Shown here one piece after another: positions 1 through 12,244 of a DNA stretch of 64,000 bases. Numbering within the stretch: position 1 is the first letter of the stretch; each line of letters starts with the position of its first letter. The DNA comes from Cryptomeria japonica. Its lineage: Eukaryota; Streptophyta; Pinopsida; Cupressales; Cupressaceae. The notes beneath the pieces were generated by a model. The model was not told the DNA's origin and did not search any database. It was given only the letters and a program-made list of their open reading frames with translations. A program made the position numbers and the translations under genes. The stretch lies in the NCBI RefSeq assembly GCF_030272615.1, contig NC_081409.1:21640260-21704259 (forward strand), given 5' to 3'.

Positions 1-1161
1 TCTTACTTTCACGTGGCTACTTTTTGAAATTACCGATGAGGAAGCTAACTAGTGTAAACTTCTTCTTATCTTAAATATTTTTAGGATTGTTAGCTCAAAG
101 ACCTCATTTGAAAGAATTTTTTGTTTAGTTTTAAAGAGAGTGATAATTAACAAAAATGGATAAGAAGACCTCCTAAAACTTCCTTAGAAGAAGTAAATAG
201 TTTTGTTAATATCCTAAGCTTACCTCCTAAGGAAATCAAAAACCTTAGACATGCTTCTTTTGTACAAGATAATATTAAATTATCAAAGCTTCTCTTAAAC
301 CTTTCTAAAAACATTTACATTTGATTTAAATATTTATATCTCATTGAGCTAGTAATTGTAGTTGTTCTATTTATATAAGCTTATTATTGCAATTTGACCT
401 AATTTTGTCTATTATTTTTTCTCTTTATATTACAAAGAGGGACAAGTAACTAGCATAGGTGAGCACCAAAACACTAAAGTGCATTTCAAATTTCACCTAT
501 TTTTCTTTGACATGCATTATATTTTCCCCTTAAGGACATAAATTGCTCGATTCTAGAACTATTTTAGCAGCCCCCTACTCTAGCAGGTTAATTAATTGAT
601 TGGAGGTTTATTAATGAACTTATTAATGAATTATCCTAGCAAGCTGATTAATTAATCACCCTACAATTCTATGGGTAAATTAATGCGTAATTAATTAGTA
701 GATTAATACGGCCCCCATAGAATTTATGGAGAAGCATTCATGTCCATGCTCTCTTACATCAAGCAAGAGAAAAATTAATTCAAGTTAGCTTTTATTCTCA
801 ATTTATTTTTGTATTGCTTTACTTTCATTTTTGCAAGTCTATTTCTAGAGGAATTTTATACTAAATTTGGCCAAGTTAAGGTTTTAGTATGTAGAAGGCC
901 TAAGTAGTAATTCATGCTTCAGATTTGGTGAAAATTGATGAAGTATCAACCAAGTTATGGAGTTTTCATGGTTTCATAGGTTTGTGAACCATTTGGTTTA
1001 CTATCAACCCAATTCACTAAAAAATAAAGTAAAAAAATTGTGAAATATATCATAAGTTGGTGAGCTCTTCCTCGAGCCAAAAACAAAGCTCATAAAAAAA
1101 GTCTCAAGTTCATGGACCACTTGGTTCACCAATGAAGCAATTCTAGTCAAAACCTTAGTTC
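1..1161. other. Intergenic, no gene recognised
   Basis: AT-rich sequence with many TTAATTAAT-type runs around 580-720 and no long open frame on either strand. It ends at the target-site duplication of the Gypsy element that starts at 1167. A purine-rich patch near 433-445 resembles an old polypurine tract, but no LTR pair supports it. Confidence 0.6.
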
Positions 1162-2026
1162 AATTCTATTGGTTAACAGATTTGCCCCTTTCTTTAAATT
1201 ATATTTGAATTATAATATGACTCTTGCACACCTCTTTATGAAAGGAAAACAAATGAACCAAAAGTTGGGTGAACCAATTTAAGGTTCATCCTCTGCATTA
1301 GAGGGAAACTCCTCATGAGATTTACAATGAATTTTTATGCAAAAAATTTAGAAATGAATACACTTTTCACTAGAAAGCGTGAAAGGCTTTTGCATTCATT
1401 CATCAACAAAAAAGAATGTTTATGAAAACTGAAAAGAATATCATGAAGATCTATTTCAAATGTAGAGCTCACAGACTCCTACTTCCACACATGTTCATTC
1501 CATAAATCCAAAAAACAAAGCAAACTCAGAGCAGTATAAATGTTGATTGATTCTCACTCATGCCTCACAGCACAAAGGGGATCAGTACCACTTAAACAAC
1601 AATGAATTTCCTTATAAGTAATGAAATCAATGAATTTAGAAACACAGAAATAATTGGTAATAAAATGATATTTTTGCACATCAGCAAATATCCCAACTGA
1701 GATTGCCAATTCTTCAAATACACTTTTAGGATTGCACACAATAACATTTCATTCAAACCAGAAATATCATTTTTTGAGAATTTCAAAGAAAACATATCTG
1801 TTCATACAAGTCACAGTTTTTTGAACCCTCACTAAAACTTACTTACTTACATAAATAGCCCCCAGGCCAATAGTTTGTTACATCATAACTAAATTTTTTA
1901 ACTCTAACCTATATTTAATGAAACCGTTTGCTTGAAAACATGTGATACTAAATAAAGAAAAACCGCAGTTTGGCTGACAATTCATCCATTAGCTGATAAA
2001 GACTCCATCATGGTAGAGGAGGCCGC

Positions 2027-5000
2027 TCATTTATCATTCTTTCTCACAGAACTGCGCATGTTATGCCACTCTAGATGTGCTGCTGAAAAATTCAAGATGA
2101 CTTGAAAATACAAGAGTCCAATATGCAAGATGCGTTGTTTCCAGACCTCCTTATCCATATTTACCTGCAACACCTTAGCTTTACGCACCTCCAAATGATC
2201 AGAGCAGATCGTGAGCATTGACTCTATTCTAGCCACCTTTGAGAAATCATTTGTAGTCAAGGACTTTGTTTCCCTGATGAACTGTATTATTTCCTGGAAG
2301 ATTTTCACCATGTTTGCAACATCTTCGATTGTTTGAGCATCTTCCTTCATGAGTTGGATGTCAATACACTTAAGATCTTTTTGCATTGTGTCAATAAGAT
2401 CTATCAATCCCTTAAGCAACCTTGTAGATTCCTCATGGCCTTGCTTGATGATTGTATTTTGCCACTCTACATTTTTCCTCAACACATAAAGCACATTTTC
2501 ATCCAAACTCTCCACAGGTTTCTTAGCTAAGAACTTCATTACGTCAAATTTATACACATCATTCATTTGCGCAAGTACTGCCACCCACTTAGTCCTTTCC
2601 TTTTCCCAGGCAACAACTTCTAGTTCCAACTCCTTACTTACGTTTACAATATCTTCATACACTTTTACCAAACTGACAATATAGTTTGAACCCTACTGTA
2701 TGATGAGGTCAAGTCATTCAGTGAACATCTTTGCCACCATTTCATTCCCCTGAACCTGATCTAACATCTTTTGGTTCACCAAAGATTTGGGATCAAAGGA
2801 TAATGTCATTTGTGACAGGGGTTGAGGACTTGGATGGTGTATGGCATTAATGTATTCAACCATTTGGGTGATGATCTTCTTCAACTCCTTTTTATCTAGT
2901 TCATCCTTCCATGATCTGGAAATCATCCTCTTTGTGGAGGATTCCAAGTGTTTGACATCAACCACCAGTGAAGAAACCCACAAATCGATTTTCTCCCTAA
3001 TGAAGTCATCTTTAATGGCTTTCTTCGAGTCTCTAGCTAGGATAGGTTTAGCTATATCAACTGTCCAATGACCTGTAGCCTTGTCTACCTCCACCATTGT
3101 CTATGTTTTGAGTTTCTTTGGCTTAGACACTTTTTCGAGGCACTTGCTCACCATATCTTCCATGGGAATTATGATTGGGACAACACTGTATTTCTTCCCA
3201 ATGGAAGCCCCTAACCATCACGAAGTGCTTGAAGGTTCTTTGGATGGAGGAGTTGTTTGAGCACTCGAGGAATCAACAATAGTTAGGGTGTTCATTGGAT
3301 TCGGCTCACCTTCTCGTTCTTTACTTGTATCTACATCTTTTACTAGAGGGTTATTCAATTCCTGCTGATCCATTATTACTTCAACTTCCTCACTCGGATC
3401 CAGGTTTACAAAAATTTGGTTCAATGCTGGCTTGTTCCTCTTCTTTTTGCTTCTTGAAAGAGTCACTCAGACTGCTGAAGAACATAGCTGGGACCTTTTT
3501 GATCTTCTGGGTTGAATTTCTTCAACAATAGGCTTTGTATCACCTGCAACATCAACAATTTTATTAGAGGTAGAAATAGGAAGTTGAGTCGCAGCATGCG
3601 AACCAACTGTTAGTTCATGGGAAGGCATGAGTGATCCTTTTCTAAATTTCTGGTCCCTTAACTATTTTTCAATTCTCCTTATAACATTGAAGGTCCTAGA
3701 ATAAATGTTTTCATCTTCCTTTTTATCCTAGTCAAGCTCAGGAATCGACTTCCCTTGAACCTTCTTATTAAATTCAAGATCTAAAACATCCTCTCCTATT
3801 TTCTCCTATACCTCAGACACATTGATGAGAAGTCTCATGGAAATTACTTGTTGTAGAGTAAATATAGACCATAGTCTCTTCCTTACTTCATACTCATCAC
3901 TACAATTTTCCCAGTAATTTTCCAACTGGGGTTCATGACATAAATGATCATCTACATTTAGATTTTCCACATCATATCCCCTACTATCAAACTTCCATCT
4001 AGCAACACAAGATTGCAAATTCATCTTCTTAAATTCTAACTCCAGGTTCAAAGCATCAAACATAGACTTACAACTATAATATCCAAGTTCAATCGGAAAA
4101 GCAACTCTAGATTCACCCTTTGTTCCTAACCTTTTATCAATATGAGCCAATTGTTTGTTCACTTCAATGAGTACATAGCTATCAAAGGCGTATCTGGGTA
4201 GCTTGAATGGTTCACCCTCAAAACCACCTACTCGAAGATAGATAAACCTGGGAAATTGAATGAAAAAGATGCCATATATACTAATCAATTCCATGGCTTC
4301 AATTGACATCCTTTTATTAACATCATCCTGTAATTCAAATGCAAGTCTTCCTGCAAAGACACCATTCCATCTGGTGATATGATCTACATATCTCCATTGT
4401 TGTAGTAAAGGATAGTAATCACAGACTTTCATACCATCCACCCATGGTTCACTATGTAGTCCATGCCAATCTCTAGTACAGGCTAATATGTAGAATAAAT
4501 AGGAAGACATATAAAAGCTAGACATACCCACAAAATTACTTAAACCCTCATGGACCCTCTTTGCAATTACTTGCGCCCAGTCAAGATATCTTTCACCTGA
4601 TAGAAGCACCTGAATATAAAAATAAAACTAGTCCTCCCAAAAAAAGGAGTGCGAATTCCCCTTCAGCCTGTTGAACAATATAACAATGTCTCACACTTCT
4701 GTAATGAAGTACTCCCTAGTAAGGGGCTTCGACAGCCGTGACCCTCCCTTTTGAACTTTTAGAAGCCAATTTCTTGCAATTACACTTCTGTATACACTTC
4801 TTCTCAGAGAAGAATGCGTATGAGGTCTGAATTGACCAATCCTTGTATGACTCCTTATACGGGATTCTGATTGCCGCCATTACCATTTCTTTGTTAATAT
4901 CAACTAACAACTCACCAGTACTAGTTCTTATGCACCTATTTTCAGCATCATATCTATTCATACATGCTATTACCAAATCTGGGCATGGAGCAACAATTGG

Positions 5001-5183
5001 AAATGCGGTGGCTTCAATGAGACCACTTCTTACTATTCTCTCCATCATTGAACCAACTTCAGGGTTTCTGGCTCTTTCTAAGAAATCCCCTAGGTCGGCT
5101 TGAGCTAAAGAAGTATCATCTAATTCTAGAAGTATGCTCACCAAGCATGATGTTCAAGCAAGTTTCAGAAGTATTGGCCTCAT
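2027..5183 (-). pseudogene. Long non-gag-pol ORF inside the 3' LTR (about 1,050 codons, degenerate)
   Basis: No family is recognised with certainty. The start is taken at the ATG at 5183, which aligns with the start in the other LTR at 17334. Open segments 5144-4716, 4609-3806, 3466-3218, 3097-2714 and 2671-2027 join with one frameshift (4610-4715) and several in-frame stops. The first ~450 codons look globular (RCIRTSTGELLVDINKEMVM, SSYLFYILAC). The middle has an Arg/Lys cluster (RSKKKRNKP) and a Ser/Thr/Pro-rich stretch. The last ~350 codons are rich in charged helices and probably form coiled coil. The amino-acid pattern is conserved in the second LTR although the DNA has diverged, so this was probably a real protein before decay. 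It runs in the same sense as gag-pol. Confidence 0.7.
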
Positions 5184-5689
5184 AATGTCTACTTATACTT
5201 TTACCAAGCAATTCTAAAGCAAGATATAATTCTATTCCAACAAACCAAAGATTTCTCCTACACTGACAAACCTTCTGAACTAAAGAAATACAGTATAGGG
5301 AAATTGTCTGAACTCACCTGTTACCACCATTAATCTGTGAAACCCTCTCAGGAAAGTGGAGCTGAAATTACCTTTGGTGTTTTCAGTTCGTTCAGTTATA
5401 ACAGCTACAACCTTTGCAAATTTTGTTTATGAATTCAGATGTCTTTTTGAACAAACGGGAAAAAATTGAGATAAATCTACACACGCTTCATACTGATTAA
5501 TTTAAATGCATGAAGTAATAGTGATATGATTGAAAACCTATCACTTTCTTAATTTCCCATCACCTCCGCACAAATAGTTAATGTCCTCATGATTACTTTC
5601 AAAATTTAGAATTTTAAACTATTAGATGTTGAGAATATTCCTTTTTGTTGCGCTGCCTCCAGTGTTATTAAAATCCTTAGAGTCAACTT

Positions 5690-6140
5690 GGAGTGAACCT
5701 TTTGAACCTTGAACCAACTCGCAAGGAGTTCAATGGTTCAAGTTCATTCAAAGAGAACAACATAGAACTTTCAAACTAGCGGCTCGAAATAATACCGAGA
5801 ATGAGCAATAACCATAACTAACAAGTGAAAGGACTTTGAACTTTGAACCATTGAACCAAAATACAAATTATTCAAAGTTCAAGTTCAATACCGACTTAAA
5901 CACATTTACGCTTGCTTGTTAAACAACATTACACAACCGCGACTCATGCAAAAGAAACTTTTGAACCTTGAACCAAAAAGGTTCACGGGTTCAAAGTTCA
6001 AAACACATTACAACAATGCGCTTTTTACAACAATGCGCTTTCTTTTTAATTAAGACAAAGCCGGTAAGGACGTTTCCTAAAGCACGCTTTGAACCTTGAA
6101 CCTTTGAACTGTTTAAACGTTCAACATCTTAGGTTCAAAG
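5690..6140 (-). promoter_or_regulatory. U3 cluster of TTGAACC/GGTTCAA motifs
   Basis: About twenty copies of TTGAAC or its inverse GTTCAA occur within 450 bp at the U3 end of the LTR. They include three TTGAACCTTGAACC direct pairs and several inverted pairs able to form hairpins. The cluster sits upstream of the LTR-encoded ORF. A regulatory role is inferred from position and density only. Confidence 0.5.
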
Positions 6141-6404
6141 CAAAGAGATACAAAGACCAAAAAGGAAAGAAACACCAAAAGGCAACCCGCAAGCTTGAAA
6201 TTTTAATGAAATATTGAGGGGATGCTAACATCGACTCTGACTAGGGACTAGGATTGTAAGGGAACTAGACATGAACTCAAACTCAAGGATCTCTGGTTTC
6301 ACAAACAAGTTTTATTTAAAAGACGAAGAGAAACACAACAATGGAAAAGAAGCTACAAACTAAACAACCAAAACTTATGTACAAAACACACGAGGGACTC
6401 TCGT

Positions 6405-7642
6405 TTACAATTGGTATAGCTTCAGATCCTGCCAATTATAGGTCAGGGGAAGAACACAATCATCTTTATATGCTAACTTGAAAGAGTTAGGGCCTTTTAC
6501 CTCTTGAATTACAAATGGTCCTTTCCATAGAGATTCAAACTTCGCATGCGCCCCTTTTGGTTCCTTTCTTCTGTCCCAAAGCAAAACCTGATCATCAAGC
6601 ATGAATTTTCGTGGCCTGGCTCGCCTGTCAAATATTTTCTTGACCCTCATTTGATGTTCTGTTATCTAATCCACTAATGTGTCCCTTTCTTCATCAATTC
6701 TCATTAGATGCATAATCCTTTTCTCCAGAGAATCCTGAAAATAGGCATCCTCAATAACAGTCTGTAACTTGGTAGCTGCAAGTTCTAAAGGAAGTGCCTC
6801 CTGAGAACCCACACCATAAACCAATTCAAAAGGTGACATCCCAATAGCTCTTTTTGGTGATGTACGAAACGCCCAAAGAGCTTCATACAATTTCTTATGC
6901 CAGTCTTTGAAATTTTCACTCACCAACTTCTTCATAATATTTATGAGATTTTTATTGCTCGACTCTACCTGGCCGTTACCCTGGGGGTAATAATTTGAAA
7001 AATGAGCGAGGGATATCCCATGATTATAGCAGAACAATGAAATCTTAGTAGAAGAGAAATTAGTTGCATTATCAACCATAATTTTTAGCGGAACTCCAAA
7101 TCGAACCAGAATATTTTCTATAAGAAAATTAAAATCTCAAAAGTCGTCTTCCGCAGTGGAATAGCTTCAACCCATTTGGTGAAATAATCCGTGGCTATTA
7201 GTATGTGTGTATGTCCTGCACTTGAGGTAGGCGATAGGGGACCTATTAAATCTAAACCCCACTGTTTGAATGGTTCATCCACAATCACAGGTCAAAGCGG
7301 TAATGCTGCGAGTTGCGGCTTACCTGTGAATAATTTACATTTTTCACACTTGGCTACCCATGCATATGCATCCTTGAACATACCTGGCTAATAATTGAAA
7401 TTTCTCAAAATTTTGTAAGCAGTTACTGTTGATAAAAAATGAACACCATAGGCTTCATCATGAAAGGTCTTCAATAGTGACCTTTGAAGTGATTTATCCA
7501 CACAACGCAAGAAAGTTCCATCCAAACCCCTTTTGTAAAACACATCATCAAAAATGACATATTTGGCAGCTTTTAGTTTCAGGTTCCATTTTTCTCTTGA
7601 AGAAAGATGCATTGGACAATCCCCATAGGTTAAATAATACAC
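6405..7642 (-). pseudogene. Gypsy integrase, broken into several frames
   Basis: Enzyme that joins element cDNA to the chromosome. The 7642-7388 frame holds the zinc-binding N-terminal region (VFYKRGLDGTFLRC, H and C residues). The 7080-7387 stretch encodes, with breaks, the Cys pair, a DLIGP-like segment and the ATDYFTKWVEA core. The 7079-6666 frame continues with VDNATNFSS, HFSNYYPQGNGQVESSNKNL and WAFRTSPKRAIGMSPFELVYG, carrying the remaining acidic positions. The 6650-6405 frame is the C-terminal GPFVIQEV domain. Stops at 6651-6665, near 7080 and near 7388 disable it. Confidence 0.88.
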
Positions 7643-7683
7643 AACGTCTGCAAACTAGGAATCTTGAAGCCTGACAAACAAGA

Positions 7684-9030
7684 CTAAGGTAATTCCTCAA
7701 TCACTTCGCTCTTGCTTTCAACAATCAACTTGCATAGACCCTGCTCTGTCACAAATTTTCTAGGTTTAATATCCAAATTAAACTCTTGAATCTTGGACAC
7801 CCATGAAGCTCTATTATTCATTCCTATATCCTGTTGTGTCAAAATGATCTTAACTGCAGAGTGTGACACATAAACAATTGCATGAGAATGAAGAATATAA
7901 TATCTGAATTGTTTTACAACTTTTACAGTTACATATGCTTATTTTTCCATCAAGGAATATTTCAATTCATGTTTCTTTAGGGGAACACTCATGAAAGATA
8001 TTGGGACTTCTTCTTTATCTTTGTTCTTTTGCAACAAAATTCTTGACATAGTATGCTCTAAGGCATAGCAATAGATAATAAAATCCCTTTTAAAATCTAG
8101 ATTAACCATAATAGGCACATGACCAATGGCCTCCTTTATTGATTCAAATGCTTTCTTTCCCTCCTCATTCCATTTAAATGCTTGCTTTTCACTCATCAAG
8201 TTCACAATATACCTAGTGGTTTCTGCAAAATTTGGAATGAATCTCCTCAAAAAATTTACTTGTCCAAAGAAAGATCTAATTGCATTTTTGTTTGATGCTA
8301 GACTCAGCTGCTGAATCGCCTTTACCCTTTCAGGATCCACTCTTACTGCTTCTTTAGAAATGATGTGACCAAGCAATTTACCTTTTGTCACCCCAAATAT
8401 TGACTTCTTTGGATTTAGGGACACTCCATGTTCACGACACCTTTGTAACACTTGCCTCAAGTCTCTCAGGTGATGCTTTCTTCTCTTTGAAAAGACAGTT
8501 AAATAATCAAGATATACAACAATTATTTTATCTTTCAAATGACCAAAGGATAGGTCCATAGCCCGCTGAAAGGTCACCCCTACATTAATTAAACCAAATG
8601 GCATTCTGTTATAAGCAAAAGTACCCCAGAGAGTAATGAAGGCAGTTTTATGTTGATCACTTTCTAAAACATTGATCTGATTATAACCTAAAAATCCATC
8701 GAGCATGGACATCATTTCTGAACCTGAAACCGTTTGCAAAATATGATCCATAGTAGGTAATGGGTAGTTATCTTTTATAGTGGTTTGATTTAGGTTCCTA
8801 AAATCTACACAAATTCTTATTTCTCCATTTTTCTTCCGGACAGGAACTATGTTGGCTATCCACGTAGAATGGTGGATGGGGTATATAATCTTGGCCTTCA
8901 ACATTTTATCTACTTTTTGAAATATTTCTTCAGCTACTTTAGGATTGAAACTTCTAAGCTTTTGTCGGAAAGGATTTACTCCAGGCTTTAGAGGAATGCG
9001 ATGCTGAAATTTTTTGTCCCTGAAGTTCTT
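7684..9030 (-). pseudogene. Gypsy reverse transcriptase and native RNase H, catalytically dead
   Basis: RNA-dependent DNA polymerase with attached RNase H. The 8904-7939 frame shows WIANIVPVRKKNGEIRICVD, RNLNQTTIKDNYPLP, MPFGLINVGVTFQRAMD and LLGHIISKEAVRVDP, the usual Gypsy RT order. An N-terminal part (PLKPGVNPFRQKLRSFNPK region) lies between 8905 and 9030. The catalytic YxDD box reads YLDY near 8505-8516, so the second Asp is lost. RNase H remnants follow in 7939-8250 and 7684-7869. The frame is broken near 7870-7938. Confidence 0.9.
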
Positions 9031-9045
9031 TAAGTCATCATAACA

Positions 9046-10099
9046 CTAAGAAAAAACATCTTTGAATTCCAACAGAAGACTAGTGAACCTCTCTTTCTCC
9101 ACAAGTGTGCAACATTTTCCTAGATTTATATATTTGGGATCATCTTCAGTGCCAATGTTAATTCTTTCATAACCTCCAACATCTTGGACTACAAGAATCT
9201 GTTCTCCTTTGCTTTTCTTGTAAGCATAATGGTGATAAAAAAGACGTTCTAAAGAAACTGACCCTTTAGGAATCTTATTCCTTTTTAATTGCATAACCCC
9301 ATCACTCAACTCCTTGGCCCGTTCTGGTGAAAACTCTTTACATTCTACATCTGACCCTTCAAAATATGTAGTAGCGAATGTTTCAAGACACTGCATGAAA
9401 TTATTAATTTGTTTGTCATTTTCAAACACTTGCCAAAACTCTGAGTTATCAGGTACACTAGGTTGATATATTAATTCCACCTGATAAATATCATCGACAA
9501 ACTTAGGATGAGGAATCAATAAGGAAGCCGATACGGCTAAAGAATCTGCTTTAGAGTTTTGTTCTCTAGGAATATCTTCAATAGGAAATGCATCAAAATC
9601 TTCAATTTCATCCCAGACTATTTCCACAGTGTTTTAGTCTTTTATTTTTTACATTGAACAATCCTCTGACCTATTTCACAATCAATTCCACATCTCCTTT
9701 GACTCGAAGAAGTTTTACTCCTAATTTCTTCGCTTCAGCTAAACCCAATAACAAGGCTTCATACTCAGCCATATTGTTTGCGTTCTTGAATTCCAATTTA
9801 AAAGAAAAAGGAATGTGAGTACTAGAAGGAGGAATAAGTACTACCCCTGCACCAAAACCTGACACTGCACAACTCCCATCAAACTCCATTAACCAAAAGT
9901 TTTCTTCTACCTTTGGGTGTGATACACTTCCTACTTCTTCATTATTAGATAAAATCATGTAATTTCCGAATTGACATTCATGATACAGGATTTGTGCCCT
10001 TGGATCATCAGAGGGAAAAACATTGAACTTAGACTTAGGTTCAAGCTGCAAAATGACTCGTTGTTTTCCTACAGGAATAGTGGCTTGAGACCAATCCAT
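9046..10099 (-). pseudogene. Additional RNase H domain plus linker, located between protease and RT
   Basis: The 10099-9671 frame contains an RNase H fold with the acidic residues expected of this family: the first Asp in MEFDGSCA, Glu in AEYEALLLGL, Asp in VKGDVELIV. After a short break the 9627-9046 frame supplies the last Asp in EQNSKADSLA. It looks like the archaeal-type RNase H acquired by Tat elements rather than the native Gypsy RNase H, which is still present after RT. About 150 codons of linker follow and lead into the RT N-terminus. The position upstream of RT is unusual. A stop between 9628 and 9670 splits the domain. Confidence 0.75.
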
Positions 10100-10255
10100 T
10101 TTTATCTCACCTCCTAAGTCTCTACAAAATGTATGACTTCATAACATGCCATAACTTGTAGGAATGTCAGCTATTATAATAGTGAGCTTGATTCTTTTAT
10201 TCAGGTGGGCAGCAAGAACTACTTGAGCATCTTTAATCTATCCTAATAGGGGTAT

Positions 10256-10603
10256 TTATTTAGAGTCCATTGAATAACACCTGCCAAAAGTTTTCGTCAA
10301 GGATAACCCCAGCGCTTTGGCTACTGCAGAGGACATTATATTATCTGATGCGCCTGAATCTATAATACAATTGTTTAATTTATGACCATTTATAAACAAT
10401 GATATATAAAAAGGCTCAAGTTTTGACTCACTAATAGGTAAAGTATCATCAGTTTGAAGAGCAATTATTTCAGGAGTCACTTCAGAAACATTAGGCCAAG
10501 TTGACACTTCTCTCTGGGACGACAATGTAGCATTTACTGACTGTTGTGCTCCATTAGCTTGTAATACATTATCTCCTTTTACAAACCTCACAAGCTTATC
10601 CAA
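10256..10603 (-). pseudogene. Gypsy aspartic protease segment
   Basis: Retropepsin-like domain that would cut the Gag-Pol polyprotein. The segment ISLFINGHKLNNCIIDSGAS has the DSGA active-site motif preceded by the hydrophobic strand typical of Gypsy proteases, and is followed by an NIMSSAVAKALGL helix. About 115 codons are open. Stops separate it from gag (10604-10819) and from the next segment, so the original polyprotein frame is broken. Confidence 0.8.
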
Positions 10604-10819
10604 TTATTTGGGATTTAATTTAAGATACTCGACAGGTGTAATTTGAATTTGGGAGGATTTACAATATTATACAATATCAAAAGAACTTTCCTTTACCACA
10701 AATTTTACTAACGAAAACTCTTGAGGCTTTTGGTCATTTTTATGAAATCTGGAAACAATTTCCTTACCTTTTGAATTCATGGTAGAGGATGAAGAAACAC
10801 CTTGAGGTTTTACATTCTG

Positions 10820-11887
10820 TTAATTTGTTGTTAGCACAACACACGAAGGATCCTCCAAAGTAACCAAAATGTCACCTCCTCTTTTTGAATTTGACTTGTA
10901 CTCTAGGAAGTGGATTTCAGAGTCACCGGGTTGCCTAAAAGATTCTTCTTCACTTAGTTCATTTGAAATATCTTTTAAACTAATCAGCTGTGCATATCGC
11001 ACCATTTCAGGACAAGAATTGCCATCATGCTTATCTGTAAGATGAAAAACACACATACTCCCCTTTGGTGGTGGAGCTTCAATTGCCAATCTTTGTTGGG
11101 TTGGGGGTAATTGTAAAGATTTGTTTCCAATCCCCGGATATTGATTGGTATTTCTCCTAGGTATGTCTTGATAAGGTGATGAATAAGATGTACTTGCTTT
11201 AGGTAGCTGCCTCTTAAGAGTTATTACATAATTCATTAGTCTTTGGATTATAGGGTCTGAAGAAGTGGAGGGTTGAGCATTAGGAATCTGTACTTCCCTC
11301 CTCCATTTCCCTACAATGATTAAATCATCCTCCAACTCAACCGCAAGTGTTTTGACATCATTTAGGGTTGCAACTCTTTGCCTGCGGATCAGGAAACCTA
11401 TCTCTGAAGGCATGAAATTTATGAAAAAACATTTCAAATTGTCATCCGAGGGTTTCTGATTGATAGGAATTTTATGTACAGTCTTATCAAATTTTGCTAC
11501 AAAGTGCCTCATGGACTCCGGGATCTCTTTTTTTAACTCGGCCAATTGAGCCAAAAGAGAGTGTTCATCCTCTGCCACTTTGAATCTTTCTTCAAACCTT
11601 GTTTTCAAATCTTGCCAATTTGTTATTACACTATTTGGTAGGTGATAGAACCAATCTGCAGCAACTCCAGTTAGTGTTTGTACAAATAGCCTCACTACAA
11701 CATCTTCATGTTGAACAACTATTATACCGCATGCAACATTGAATGCATTCAAGTGTTCATCAACCATGGTCTTCCCATCACCACTAAATTTTGGCAAGTG
11801 ATCTCTTGCTCATTTGGGAAGAGCATTCAGATTTAAACCCAAGTTTAGTGGACCTACTGCAACCCCCCAAAGGTTGTTTGCTGCCAT
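10820..11887 (-). pseudogene. Gypsy gag (Tat-like element), degenerate
   Basis: Capsid-type Gag, which would form the virus-like particle that packages the element RNA. An in-frame start at 11887 (MAANNLW...) is followed by a stop about 25 codons later. The frame then stays open from about 11797 to 10820 (325 codons). Retrotransposon-gag features are present: a DEHLNAF segment, AADWFYHLP, and WQDLKTRFEERF. A Cys/His patch (FHLTDKHDGNSCPE) near the C-terminus is too poor to call a zinc knuckle. It is the first coding segment after the primer site, as expected for gag. Confidence 0.85.
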
Positions 11888-12226
11888 TGGAAGAATGATA
11901 TTGAGAGGGGTCGGGTTAATTACATTGGGTAGAGTAATACCATGCAAGGTTAAATTCTAACAAACCGAGGACATAGAGAATGAAGAGGATGGAGAAGGAG
12001 GTCTACTTCTTGCTCATCTCCGAGGTGAAAAGGAAGGCTGTAAATTTAGGTTATGCAATTCTTGAAAAATAGAGTCAACTATCCCTTCTCGACTTTGAGA
12101 CCTTGTGTACCTTCTTGAATCCAGTCTGTATAAAATGCAAAACTTTGATGACACCTAAAGATTCTTAGGAATTAACAATCCAATTCTTGATATTTTGTAA
12201 TTAAGCAACCAGTCTTATGATTCAAC

Positions 12227-12244
12227 TCCCCAACAAAGTCGCCA
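12227..12244 (-). other. Primer-binding site, tRNA-Arg type
   Basis: The minus strand reads TGGCGACTTTGTTGGGGA six bases inside the 5' LTR end. This resembles the tRNA-Arg-complementary primer site reported for Ogre/Tat Gypsy elements, and it fixes both the LTR boundary and the minus-strand orientation. Confidence 0.8.

Larger units (their letters stand above)
1167..6230 (-). repeat. 3' LTR of the Gypsy element (left copy, 5,064 bp)
   Basis: Direct repeat of 12251-18365. On the minus strand it starts TGTTAGC at 6230 and ends at 1167. It lacks both later insertions seen in the other LTR and so preserves their empty target sites: about 2974-2990 for the solo-LTR-like element and 3360-3378 for the SINE. 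Confidence 0.93.

Noticed and set aside
5311-5319. A strong splice-donor-like sequence (CAG|GTGAGT) on the minus strand in the left LTR, upstream of the LTR ORF.
   Set aside because: The other LTR has CAA|GTGAGT and I could not pair either with a convincing acceptor. A single donor match is common by chance, so no intron is annotated.
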